Source: Actinomycetes bacterium
Lineage (GTDB): Bacteria; Actinomycetota; Acidimicrobiia; Acidimicrobiales; SZUA-35
DNA length: 47,697 nucleotides
Direction: 5' to 3'
NCBI GenBank assembly: GCA_024280015.1
Contig: JAJRQY010000041.1
Span: forward strand, 1 to 47,697
Both the position numbers and the translations under genes were made by a program. Shown here in pieces: positions 24,269-32,917 of the stretch (within the stretch, counting starts at the first letter, position 1; every line of letters begins with the position of its first letter). Under the pieces are notes generated by a model. That model did not search any database and had not been told where the DNA came from. It saw only the letters and a program-made list of their open reading frames with translations.

Positions 24269-24344
24269 ATGAAGCGATCATCAAACGCGCGGGGCAACGC
24301 GCATGCATTGGTCTGGGATTGTCTTCCTGCGCTAGCTTGCGGAG

Positions 24345-25856
24345 ATGGCCCAGCTCACCCTCCAGAATAGATACTTGATAGGGGCTGATGACCCAGAAGC
24401 GCTGGCTGTGCTTGCCCCGGAGCGTTCGCTAACGTGGGACGAGCTGGAGCGCCGGTCACGTCAACTGGCCAATGCCCTTGAAGGCTCAGACATTGGCCCC
24501 GGTGAGGTGTGGGGAGTCCTCGCCAACAACCGTGCGGAGTGGCCCGAGTTCTATCTCGGCAATGCCCGCGCCGGGGCCCGCCTCGTCACGCTCAACTGGC
24601 ATCTCACTCCCTCAGAATTGGCTGACCTCATTGTTGACAGCCAAACCAAACTCGTCGTGGTTGAGCCCGAACTCATTGAGCAGGTTCGTGAAGTTGCCCA
24701 GCACAACAATGTGCAACTGATGGTGCTCGGCCCAGCCTATGAGGCCTGGCTGGATAAGGCGGGAGACGAACCGCCAAGCGAGCGTCGTGTCGGGTCAGCA
24801 ATGCTGTTCACCGGTGGAACAACCGGAAAATCCAAGGGCGTGAATCGCTCTGACCAGAAGGGCAACGCTAGTGACTGGTCCAAGCTTTGGCAGGGCTGGG
24901 GAGCACTGGTCCGCATGCCGCCCGAAGGCCCGATGCTGCTTAGCACACCCCTGTATCACGCCTTTGGCATGGCGGCAGCAGCCGCTGCCCTTGCGGTGGG
25001 CAAGAAGCTGGTCTTGGCCCCCAAGTTCGATCCCGAACAGACCCTGGCCCTGATCGAGGAACACCGGATCACTTGTGCCCCAATGGTCCCGACCCAGTTC
25101 GTACGCCTCCTCAAGCTCGATCAGGGACAACAAAGCAAATGCGATCTGACCTCGCTGAGGTGGGTGATTCACACCGCGGCACCGTGCCCTCCTTGGGTAA
25201 AGCGGGCGATGATTGACTGGTTCGGGCCAGTGATTTATGAGTTCTACGGATCTTCCGAGGGAACCGGTCCAGCAGTATGCGACAGTCATGAATGGTTGGC
25301 TCATCCAGGCACCGTTGGTCGGGCGACGAGCAAGATCGAATACAGCATCGTCGATGAGGCGGGCAACGATCTTGGGGTTGGCGAAACCGGAACCATCTAC
25401 TGCAAACGAAGCGACGGCACTCCGGAATATCAGGGCGATCCGGAGAAGACCTCGGCCATGATCCTGCCTGATGGACGATTCACCGTTGGTGACTTGGGCT
25501 GGTTGGACGAGGACGGCTACCTCTTTCTGGCCGATCGCAGAGTTGACCTGATCATCACCGGCGGCGCCAACGTCTACCCCGCAGAAGTGGAGGGTGTTCT
25601 GACTGAACACCCGCTGGTTGCTGATGCCGCGGTCTTTGGAATCCCGGATCCCGAATGGGGCCAACAAATCAAAGCCGTCATCGAGCCCATCAGCGGAGCC
25701 GACCTTGACACCGATGGCCTTCGAACGTTCGCGGCCGAGCGGCTGGCGTCGTTCAAGTTGCCCAAGACGTTCGACATGATGGACGCCCTGCCGAGAGAGG
25801 CCCACGGCAAGTTGAAGAAGCGAGTGCTTCGCGATCCCTATTGGGTCGACTCGTGA
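24345..25856 (+). CDS. Acyl-CoA synthetase (AMP-binding)
   Basis: The 503-residue adenylate-forming enzyme activates a carboxylic acid with ATP and CoA. Motifs seen are the P-loop LFTGGTTGKSKGV (154-166), YEFYGSSEGTG (about 295), GDLGWLDEDGYLFLADR with the hinge Asp/Arg, IITGGANVYPAEVE, and the catalytic Lys near the end (REAHGKLKKRVL). It looks like the FadD3/FadD13-like actinobacterial group, but the acyl substrate is unknown. ATG 24345 directly follows GCGGAG, too close for a normal ribosome site, so a leaderless start is possible. The sulfatase gene starts 58 bases downstream. Confidence 0.94.
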   Translation: MAQLTLQNRYLIGADDPEALAVLAPERSLTWDELERRSRQLANALEGSDIGPGEVWGVLANNRAEWPEFYLGNARAGARLVTLNWHLTPSELADLIVDSQTKLVVVEPELIEQVREVAQHNNVQLMVLGPAYEAWLDKAGDEPPSERRVGSAMLFTGGTTGKSKGVNRSDQKGNASDWSKLWQGWGALVRMPPEGPMLLSTPLYHAFGMAAAAAALAVGKKLVLAPKFDPEQTLALIEEHRITCAPMVPTQFVRLLKLDQGQQSKCDLTSLRWVIHTAAPCPPWVKRAMIDWFGPVIYEFYGSSEGTGPAVCDSHEWLAHPGTVGRATSKIEYSIVDEAGNDLGVGETGTIYCKRSDGTPEYQGDPEKTSAMILPDGRFTVGDLGWLDEDGYLFLADRRVDLIITGGANVYPAEVEGVLTEHPLVADAAVFGIPDPEWGQQIKAVIEPISGADLDTDGLRTFAAERLASFKLPKTFDMMDALPREAHGKLKKRVLRDPYWVDS

Positions 25857-25914
25857 GAAAGCAAGCGCCAAGTACAGCAAATACCGAAGTCAAGTACCGA
25901 AGTAAGGAACGAAG

Positions 25915-28200
25915 ATGACCACAGCACATGACGGTTTCGGAGGCAAGATCGGTCGCACCGTTGCTGAGTCCGAGCCATGGTGGCCCGAGCCAGTACTTCC
26001 TCCGCCGGGGACACCAAATATTGTGATGATCCTTCTTGATGACACTGGGGTCGGTCACCTCGGCTGCTTTGGATCACCGATCAAGACTGACAACTTCGAT
26101 CGGCTGGCCAACCAAGGCCTTCGGTTCTCGAACTTTCACACCACGGCCTTGTGCTCACCGTCAAGGTCATCCCTCCTCACGGGACGAAATCATCACGCCG
26201 TTGGTATGCGGGCCATCTCCAACTTCGACACCGGCTTCCCCAATATGCGCGGTTCAATTGCGCCCTCGGCCGGCACGATCTCCGAAATGCTCAATCCAAT
26301 GGGCTGGTCGACGTTTTGTGTCGGCAAGTGGCACCTGGCACCGATCATGGAAGCCTCGGCGGCGGGCCCGTTCCACAACTGGCCACTTCAGAAGGGCTTC
26401 GATCGGTTCTACGGATTCATGCAGGGCGAAACCGATCACTTCCATCCGGATCTTTGTGTCGACAATCATCCCATCGACGCTCCGGCCCGACCCGAGGATG
26501 GCTATCACCTGAGCGAGGATCTGGTCGACCAAGCCATCTCCATGATCCGAAACCAGCAATCATTGGTACCCGAAAAGCCGTTCTTTCTCTACCTGCCTTT
26601 TGGGGCAACCCATGCACCGCACCAAGCCCCCGATGATTACTTGGCCAAGTACCGGGGCTTCTTCGACGAGGGTTGGGATGTTTGGCGAGAGCGGGTCTAT
26701 CGCCGCCAGTTGGAGCTTGGCACTATCCCAGAAGGCACCGAGTTGGCGCCACGAAACCCTGGAGTCAAGGCGTGGGACACGATGTCTTCGCTCGAGCAGG
26801 AGTTCGCCTGTCGACTGCAAGAAGCGTTTGCCGCTTTTCTTGAACACACCGATGTGCAGGTCGGTCGCTTGATGGACGCGCTGGAGCGCCTCGGGATTGC
26901 TGATGACACGTTGATCTTCACCATGGCCGACAATGGGGCATCCCAAGAAGGAAATGACACCGGACTTTTCGATGAGTTCCGTTACTTCAATGGACTGACC
27001 GAAGATATGGATTCTGTGGCCGGACGCCTTGATGACATCGGCACCCGTCGGAGCCATTCCAACTATCCGTGGGGCTGGGCCCAGGTCGGCAACACGCCAG
27101 CCAAACGGTACAAACAGAACACCCACGGTGGCGGCGTTCGCGACCCGTTGATTGTTTCCTGGCCAGCACAACTGGATGAGTCGGTGCAAGGTCAGATCCG
27201 GCACCAGTTTCACCACATCACCGACATCGTGCCCACCGTGCTTGACATCTGTGGCTATGAACCACCCGACTCAATCAAGGGGGTTGAGCAACAGCCAATT
27301 GACGGCACCAGTATGGCCTATGCCTTTGACCTCGAAGCCAACGATCTGGCCAAGGTTCCGACCCGCAAGACCCATCAGTACTTTGAGATGCTTGGCCATC
27401 GCGGCATTTGGTCCAACGGCTGGAAGGCCGTCACCTATCACCAGTCTGGCACGTCACTTGACCAGGATCAGTGGGAGCTGTACCACCTTGATGATGACTA
27501 CTCCGAGTGTCACGATCTGGCGTTGACCGAGCCGGAGAAGCTCGCTGAACTCATCGAACTCTTCTGGTCCGAAGCCGAGATTCACGGGGTGCTACCAATT
27601 GACGATGGCGAGCTGGGCGGCATGTTTGCTGGTCATCCGGTAGCCGGAACCCCACGAGGACGCGACCGGTTCATCTACCATCCGCCGCTGCTTCGAGTCG
27701 ATGCCGACTCGGCTCCGTCCTGGGGGGCTCGTTCGTGGAGCGTTCGGGCCGAGATCGATAGGGGAGCCGAGGCGGCTGATGGGGTGTTGTTAGCCGTTGG
27801 AACCATCAACAATGGCCTCGTGATCTATATCCAGGATGGACACCTGGTATACGAACACAACAACTTCACCGTCCACACAATCCTGCGTTCTCCTCAGCCC
27901 CTGCCCGCTGGGGAGGTGATCATCGGAGTGGTGCAAGAGCGAGTTCGACGTGGGCCAGCTGCCACCAAGCTCTTGGTCGATGATGTCCTGGTGGCCACCG
28001 GTGCGATACCCGAGGTCTCGGTCATGATCAGTTCCATGGGGATGACCTTTGGATCGAACCCAACAGGGGTGAGCGACAGCTATGCCGCTCCGTTCCCTTT
28101 TGCTGGGGTGATCAACCGTGTGGTGGTGGAAACAAAACGTTCGCTGCGCCCCGATGACGAGGCCGCAGCCGAGATCCGGGCGGCACTGGGCACCCAATAG
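25915..28200 (+). CDS. Arylsulfatase-like sulfatase
   Basis: The 761-residue enzyme belongs to the alkaline-phosphatase-superfamily sulfatases. The metal-binding start is MILLDDTGVGHLG (D42, D43), and the formylglycine site is C80 in CSPSRSSLLTGR, so activation requires a formylglycine-generating enzyme not encoded here. FCVGKWHL and MADNGAS supply further active-site residues. The last 170 residues are a beta-sandwich-like domain (GLVIYIQDGHLVYEHN), as in the roughly 760-residue arylsulfatase subfamily. No signal peptide is visible, so it is probably cytosolic. AAGGAACGAAG precedes the ATG. It follows an acyl-CoA ligase in the same direction; joint use of a sulfated, later CoA-activated compound is only a suggestion. 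Confidence 0.93.
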   Translation: MTTAHDGFGGKIGRTVAESEPWWPEPVLPPPGTPNIVMILLDDTGVGHLGCFGSPIKTDNFDRLANQGLRFSNFHTTALCSPSRSSLLTGRNHHAVGMRAISNFDTGFPNMRGSIAPSAGTISEMLNPMGWSTFCVGKWHLAPIMEASAAGPFHNWPLQKGFDRFYGFMQGETDHFHPDLCVDNHPIDAPARPEDGYHLSEDLVDQAISMIRNQQSLVPEKPFFLYLPFGATHAPHQAPDDYLAKYRGFFDEGWDVWRERVYRRQLELGTIPEGTELAPRNPGVKAWDTMSSLEQEFACRLQEAFAAFLEHTDVQVGRLMDALERLGIADDTLIFTMADNGASQEGNDTGLFDEFRYFNGLTEDMDSVAGRLDDIGTRRSHSNYPWGWAQVGNTPAKRYKQNTHGGGVRDPLIVSWPAQLDESVQGQIRHQFHHITDIVPTVLDICGYEPPDSIKGVEQQPIDGTSMAYAFDLEANDLAKVPTRKTHQYFEMLGHRGIWSNGWKAVTYHQSGTSLDQDQWELYHLDDDYSECHDLALTEPEKLAELIELFWSEAEIHGVLPIDDGELGGMFAGHPVAGTPRGRDRFIYHPPLLRVDADSAPSWGARSWSVRAEIDRGAEAADGVLLAVGTINNGLVIYIQDGHLVYEHNNFTVHTILRSPQPLPAGEVIIGVVQERVRRGPAATKLLVDDVLVATGAIPEVSVMISSMGMTFGSNPTGVSDSYAAPFPFAGVINRVVVETKRSLRPDDEAAAEIRAALGTQ

Positions 28201-28244
28201 CTGGCGCGACTGACAAGCTGGAGCCGTGCTGGGTTGGTTATTGC

Positions 28245-29564
28245 CTAAGCCTGTCCCAGGTGGGCCAGGATTCGTTCATACAGAGCAGTCGAGCGTTCGA
28301 CTGACTCGACGGAAATGCGTTCATCGTGTCCGTGGAAGCGGGACAGTAGGTCGGAGAAGCTGGTTTCGGTGTCATACAGTCCGACTCCGTAGGCTGCCGT
28401 TCCCTTACGTCGCCAATAGCGGCCGTCCGTCGCAACCGGCATCAGTGCCGGTACAAGATTGCTGTGACCATCAAGGTCCTGAACACTGTTGGCAATGGCT
28501 CGCCACAGGGCAGTATCTGTCGGACTGATGCTGGCTGGATTGTTCCCAACCCGCACGATTTCTACCGCTTCTCCCGGGCGTCCCATGGCGTTGCGGAGGT
28601 GGCGTTCGACAATCTTGCGATCCATGTCTGGCAAGGAGCGGATGTCCAGCACCGTCGAAGCCTTATCAGCAATGATATTTGACTTCATTCCCGCCTGCAT
28701 CTGATTGGGAGAAACGGTGAGGTGGGTGACGGCATGGATATAGCCGGCAAGGCCCGGGTCGTCGCGAGCGATGGTGTCGATGGCTTGATCAATCCGCTTG
28801 GGATCCTTGAGCGCCTCGGTCAATTCGGACTCCATCTCAATGCCGTCAACAAACTGGACCCATTGCTCCCCAATGACTACCGGAGACGGTGAGGCCGACA
28901 AGCCGTGAAGCGCACCGACCATCTTGTTGAGGGCATTGTCTGAGGCATAAGGAACAGAACCATGCGCTGGCGTTCCTGTGGTCTTGAGTCGAGAGAAGTA
29001 GCTGCCCTTCTCGCCGATGGCAACGGGGATGGCCGTGCTGGTACCAACACTGGGATAGGCCACTTCGGTAAGGAGGAAGTCGGCCCCAACCAGATCCCAG
29101 TGATTTTTCACCAAGGGGTAGGAACCGTGGCTTCCGCCCGCTTCTTCGTCCGCCACTGCGGCGAAGATCAGATCGCCACGAGGCTGGATCTGACCCCGAA
29201 CGTAGGGGCGAATGGCAACGGCGAAGGCGGCAACCATATTGAGCATGTCGACCGCGCCACGGCCGTACACGAACCCGTCAACGATGTCAGCGCTAAATGG
29301 ATCTTGGGTCCAGCCGTCAGCATCGACGGGAACCACATCAATGTGGGGCACGAGGGCCAGGGACGGGGCGGTGGGATCGGTTCCCTTAACCCGACACACC
29401 AAGGACTGCCGACCGGGTTTTGGTTCGAAGACCTGACCCTGAACGCCAAAGAAGTCCTGCAGGGTGGAAACGGAGCGGTATTCGTCTCCGCTGTCTACTG
29501 CTCCGGTATTGACGCAGGCGTTTCTGATCAACGTCTGCAGAAGCTCAATGACTTCAGAACTCAT
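28245..29564 (-). CDS. M20-family metallopeptidase
   Basis: This 439-residue zinc peptidase/deacylase has its metal ligands in place: H74 and catalytic D76 (PHIDVVPVD), bridging D106 (GRGAVDMLN), and E140/E141 (VADEEAGG). A dimerisation lid domain occupies the middle (about 190-310, starting FSRLKTTGTPAHGSVP). It matches the M20 branch that includes ArgE/DapE and dipeptidases; it hydrolyses N-acyl or peptide bonds of small substrates. ATG 29564 overlaps the upstream aminotransferase stop by 4 bases, indicating coordinated production. It is convergent with the sulfatase gene. Confidence 0.92.
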   Translation of the reverse strand: MSSEVIELLQTLIRNACVNTGAVDSGDEYRSVSTLQDFFGVQGQVFEPKPGRQSLVCRVKGTDPTAPSLALVPHIDVVPVDADGWTQDPFSADIVDGFVYGRGAVDMLNMVAAFAVAIRPYVRGQIQPRGDLIFAAVADEEAGGSHGSYPLVKNHWDLVGADFLLTEVAYPSVGTSTAIPVAIGEKGSYFSRLKTTGTPAHGSVPYASDNALNKMVGALHGLSASPSPVVIGEQWVQFVDGIEMESELTEALKDPKRIDQAIDTIARDDPGLAGYIHAVTHLTVSPNQMQAGMKSNIIADKASTVLDIRSLPDMDRKIVERHLRNAMGRPGEAVEIVRVGNNPASISPTDTALWRAIANSVQDLDGHSNLVPALMPVATDGRYWRRKGTAAYGVGLYDTETSFSDLLSRFHGHDERISVESVERSTALYERILAHLGQA

Positions 29565-30811
29565 GACCCTGCTCTCTTGGGGGCAGCAGTTTTCTTGATG
29601 GCACCGGTTTTCTTGGTGGCACTGGTTCTGTTAACGGCACTGGTTCTGTTAATGGCACTGTTAAGACGACTGGCGGCCTCTTCGATCAGGGCGGTGGGAG
29701 CGGCAATCGTCATTCTGGCAAATCCTGCACCTTCGCGCCCAAACCAGTGACCGGGACTCAGTCCAAGACGAGCGCTCGTTGCCAGCCAGTCGGCCAGTTC
29801 GGGAACGTCCAGGTTAAGCTGGCGAAAGTCCAGCCACGCCAGATAGGTGCCTTCAAGGTCCACCAGTTCAATACCTTCGGGAAGGTGCTCGCGCAACACC
29901 GATGCGTTGGTCTCGATGAGCTTGAGCATGTCGTCGAACCACGCGGCACCTTGGCTGTATGCGGCCTCAAAGGCGGCCAGGCCAAAGACATTGTTGCGGG
30001 TGAGATGAAGCTGCGAACTCACCGTGTCAAACTGGTCCATTACTTCTTGGTCGTTGGAAATGACCAGGGTGTCGCAAACCCCGGCCAAGCCGAAGGTTTT
30101 GATTGGTCCATGGAGAGCGGCCCAGCTCACATCTATTCCCGCTGCTGCTTTGGCGAACGGAGTAAAAGTGTGAGAGCCAAGAACAATGTCAGCGTGGATC
30201 TCATCGGCGATGACAAAGACATTGTGCGCAGCGCAGATTCTGGCCAAGGCTGTTAGCTCGGCTGCTATCCAGACTCGGCCGACTGGGTTGTGGGGATTGC
30301 AAAGAACCAGCGCCGTTGTTGTTGGGTTGGCCGCCTTGGCTTCCAGATCCTCAAGGTCCATCTGGTAGCCATCATCGGTCATCGCTAGAGCGTTGCGAAC
30401 CACGGTTCGCCCAGCCGTTGTCACCAAGGGCTTGAAGTCGGTGAAGACTGGTGGCTGCAAGATCACCCCGTCACCGGACTTGGTCCGTTTGTGGATCAGG
30501 ACTCCAAGAGAGGTGCCGACACTGGGGCTCACGATGGTCTTCAGATCCCCTTCATCCCAATCGTGGCGACCCGACATCCAGGTCCAAAAGCTCTTGGCAA
30601 GATTCTCACTCCGGGTCTCATAGCCGTACCAGCCTGCACTCGCCCGCGACGTTAGCGATTTGACCACCGGGGGAGGAAGATCCAGGTATGGCTCAGCAAT
30701 CCAGAGGGGTAGAAGCCCGTCGGGGCCTCCGAAGTGGCGATCCATGCTGGGCGGATCGATGGCCTGTGCCGAGGAGGAGACCAGTGAGTGCAGAGAGAAG
30801 GGGACGACCAT
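29561..30811 (-). CDS. MalY/PatB-type PLP aminotransferase or C-S lyase with repeat tail
   Basis: The 416-residue fold-type I PLP enzyme has LWIAEPYLDLPPP (the MalY/PatB LWVAD-like start), LCNPHNPVGRVW, IADEIHADIV (D203 binds the PLP nitrogen) and the PLP lysine K238 in GPIKTFGLAG. This family includes cystathionine beta-lyases and related C-S lyases as well as aminotransferases. The C-terminus carries an odd basic tail of five imperfect hexapeptides (INRTSA, VNRTSA, TKKTGA, IKKTAA, PKRAGS) encoded by 18-bp DNA repeats. The ATG start lies beside a divergent promoter region. It is coupled to the downstream M20 gene. Confidence 0.9.
   Translation of the reverse strand: MVVPFSLHSLVSSSAQAIDPPSMDRHFGGPDGLLPLWIAEPYLDLPPPVVKSLTSRASAGWYGYETRSENLAKSFWTWMSGRHDWDEGDLKTIVSPSVGTSLGVLIHKRTKSGDGVILQPPVFTDFKPLVTTAGRTVVRNALAMTDDGYQMDLEDLEAKAANPTTTALVLCNPHNPVGRVWIAAELTALARICAAHNVFVIADEIHADIVLGSHTFTPFAKAAAGIDVSWAALHGPIKTFGLAGVCDTLVISNDQEVMDQFDTVSSQLHLTRNNVFGLAAFEAAYSQGAAWFDDMLKLIETNASVLREHLPEGIELVDLEGTYLAWLDFRQLNLDVPELADWLATSARLGLSPGHWFGREGAGFARMTIAAPTALIEEAASRLNSAINRTSAVNRTSATKKTGAIKKTAAPKRAGS
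29579..29662. repeat. 18-bp tandem repeats encoding a basic hexapeptide tail
   Basis: Units of 18 bp run 29579-29596, 29597-29614, 29615-29632 and 29633-29650, with a 12-bp partial at 29651-29662. The central units share GGCACTGGTTCTGTT. They stay in frame and encode the C-terminal six-residue repeats of the PLP enzyme, so copy-number changes would alter only tail length. Confidence 0.85.
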
Positions 30812-30832
30812 GCCAGCACCATACAGAACATA

Positions 30833-30861
30833 TTGACGTTTGTCGATCTGAACGATAGGAT
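30833..30861 (+). promoter_or_regulatory. Sigma-70-like promoter of the AhpD-like gene
   Basis: TTGACG (30833-30838), a 17-base spacer and TAGGAT (30856-30861), 39 bases before the ATG at 30901. On the other strand of the same region, TCGACA-17 bp-TATGGT lies just before the aminotransferase ATG, so the two divergent promoters would overlap and could interfere with each other. Confidence 0.55.
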
Positions 30862-30900
30862 GATGAAGTCGAAACGACTAGCCCCGCAAAAGGACCCAAG

Positions 30901-31305
30901 ATGACAACCATTAGCTCACCCGTCGAAACATGTGCCACCAGTGAAGATGGTGCCACTAGCGGGCCATGTGGTCAGGGGTTTCTTGCCACCCACATGTCTT
31001 CGTTCACCTCGGCGTTGAGCCAGCTGGACGAGGTCCTTGACGCGGCCCGCACCGTTGACAAGAAGACCGATGAGCTTATCCGCTTTGCTCTTTCCATCAA
31101 GGCTCGGTCCGAGCCTTGTGTACGCAAGCACTATGTCGGTTCACTGGCCGCTGGCGCCTCCGAGGAAGAGATCGGCTATGTGTTTGCACTAACCATGCGT
31201 GAGTCCGCTGGTTCTGATGATTGTTGGACCCATGGAATCATCGCCTCTCTCGAAGCTGATTCTTCAGCTGAGGAAGAGGAAGAACTCACCGGTTGCTGCG
31301 GCTAA
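30901..31305 (+). CDS. Carboxymuconolactone-decarboxylase/AhpD-like protein with Cys-rich ends
   Basis: The 134-residue protein has the CMD core in KTDELIRFALSIKARSEPCVRKHYVGSL (split here: E71, C73, H77) followed by AAGASEEEIGYV. In AhpD peroxidase reductases the site is C-x-x-C-x3-H; here the first Cys position is Ser (S70), leaving a single active-site Cys. Extra cysteines lie at the N-terminus (C11, C23), at C108 and in the terminal TGCCG. AAAGGA precedes the ATG. It may be a thiol redox protein acting on peroxides, but the altered motif leaves the reaction open. Confidence 0.85.
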   Translation: MTTISSPVETCATSEDGATSGPCGQGFLATHMSSFTSALSQLDEVLDAARTVDKKTDELIRFALSIKARSEPCVRKHYVGSLAAGASEEEIGYVFALTMRESAGSDDCWTHGIIASLEADSSAEEEEELTGCCG

Positions 31306-31356
31306 CCAGCCTGAGCCGCGTGCCAATGGCGTTGTCGAGCGTCTAGGGTCGGAGCT

Positions 31357-32805
31357 GTGGCACGGCGGAGGAGTTGGTTCGGTAGGAAGAGCGGCAATCG
31401 GCAGCAATGGGTGCGGACGAACATGGGTCGAGGAGCGCCGCTCAAGCTTGGTGTCAGCCTGGCCATCGGCGTCTTGCTGGTGCCTGCTTGCACTGGCTCT
31501 GAGGTTGATCCGACTGTAGCCAGACCGGCGAGCACGACGCCCTTAGCCGAGCCGGAGTCTGGTCTGTCAACAGACCAGACTGGGGCAAGCCGAGCAACGA
31601 CTCCGGCACGCTCAACAATAGAGCGGGAGCCGCTTGACATTGATGCCCTTCGTCCTCTGGATGCTGCTATCTCGTTGGGTCAATTTAGAGAGGCGGAAGG
31701 GTTGGCTCGGGCTCTTGAAGCCGCGACCGAACCAGATGAGCGTTTGCAGCAACGATTGCGAGCAATCGAGGTGTATCAAGCTCAGATGGACACAGCCATT
31801 CCTTGGCACGGAACGGTTGCTCACCTGTTCACCCACAGCCTGATCTTCCATGCCGAGGATGCCTTTGACGGGGACCCTCAGGAGCCTGGCTATCAGGAGA
31901 ACATGCTGACCGCCACCGAATTCGAACGCATCATTGAGGCCATGTACGAGGGTGGCTGGATCCTGGTTGACATCCATGATCTCTTTAATGAACGAGCCGA
32001 TGGGACCTTGGTTGCTACCCCGCTCATGGTGCCGCCGGGACGAAAACCATTTGTGTTGTCGATCGATGATGTCAGCTACTACGACTACATGACCGGAAAC
32101 GGATTCGCCGAACGGCTGGACATTGACTCAGACCTCAACGTGGCCACCGTCTTCCGACAAGACGACGACAGCGAAACCTGGTCCCTTGATGGTGACGTGG
32201 TTCCGGTCCTGGACCAGTTCATCTGGAAGCACCCTGAATTCTCCCTCCTCGGGGCGAAGGGAATACTGGCGTTGACTGGTTATGAGGGGATCCTTGGCTA
32301 TGACGTGAGCCGTGACCAGGTTGATGAACCGGACTTCGCTGAGCGCCAAGCCAAGGCCAGGCAGGTTGCGGATCGACTCCATGAGTTGGGATGGCAATTC
32401 GCTAGCCATAGCTATACCCATCACGGTGACATGCGGGATCGCACCATGAGCTTCTCCCGCTTCCAGTTCGATGCAGAAAACTGGCGGAAAGAGGTCGGAA
32501 GCTATGTTGGCGAAACTGACCTCTACATCTCTCCCTATGGCTATCACATGAGCGACAACGACTCCTTCTATCGTTTCTTGGTAGAAGACGAAGGCTTCAA
32601 TGTGTACTGCCCTATCAGCGACGGAACAACGATCGTGATGAACGCCGACAATATGGTCTCGGAGCGTCGCTCGCTCGATGGCTACGCCCTTCTTCACTAC
32701 GGAGACGCCCTGCGGCCCTATTTTGATGTCGCTGCTATCTGGGACGAATCAAGGGGTCGGAGCTACCCCGTCAGACTAAACGGTCACCCAAGTCAGTCGG
32801 GCTAG
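31357..32805 (+). CDS. Lipoprotein with polysaccharide-deacetylase (NodB-like) domain
   Basis: GTG 31357 with GGAG 5 bases upstream gives 482 residues; ATG 31423 (residue 23) is an alternative that leaves a cleaner signal. The lipid Cys is C45 (LLVPACTG). After a Pro/Thr-rich linker and a short helical part, the NodB-like core shows the Asp pair D237/D238 (FVLSIDDVSYYDY) and the zinc His pair H351/H355 in FASHSYTHHGD. Such enzymes remove acetyl groups from cell-wall or extracellular polysaccharides. The divergence from classical TFDD (here SIDD) and the long spacing suggest a remote branch, so the substrate is uncertain. Confidence 0.82.
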   Translation: MARRRSWFGRKSGNRQQWVRTNMGRGAPLKLGVSLAIGVLLVPACTGSEVDPTVARPASTTPLAEPESGLSTDQTGASRATTPARSTIEREPLDIDALRPLDAAISLGQFREAEGLARALEAATEPDERLQQRLRAIEVYQAQMDTAIPWHGTVAHLFTHSLIFHAEDAFDGDPQEPGYQENMLTATEFERIIEAMYEGGWILVDIHDLFNERADGTLVATPLMVPPGRKPFVLSIDDVSYYDYMTGNGFAERLDIDSDLNVATVFRQDDDSETWSLDGDVVPVLDQFIWKHPEFSLLGAKGILALTGYEGILGYDVSRDQVDEPDFAERQAKARQVADRLHELGWQFASHSYTHHGDMRDRTMSFSRFQFDAENWRKEVGSYVGETDLYISPYGYHMSDNDSFYRFLVEDEGFNVYCPISDGTTIVMNADNMVSERRSLDGYALLHYGDALRPYFDVAAIWDESRGRSYPVRLNGHPSQSG

Positions 32806-32917
32806 ATGGCGTTGCGCCATGTTGGCAGGTTTCTGCCTTGGAACCCCGATTTGGCACGCCCCGTGTTCTAGCATCCGAGCTGGTCGCCTGACCAATGATG
32901 CGAAAGGCAGTTCTTGC

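Noticed and set aside
24795-25880. Long open frame (361 residues) on the minus strand
   Set aside because: It lies wholly antisense to the acyl-CoA ligase, whose motifs are complete; it has no recognisable domain and is a by-product of the coding strand's codon pattern.
29579-29662. CRISPR-like or minisatellite array
   Set aside because: Units are contiguous without spacers and stay in frame as a protein tail.
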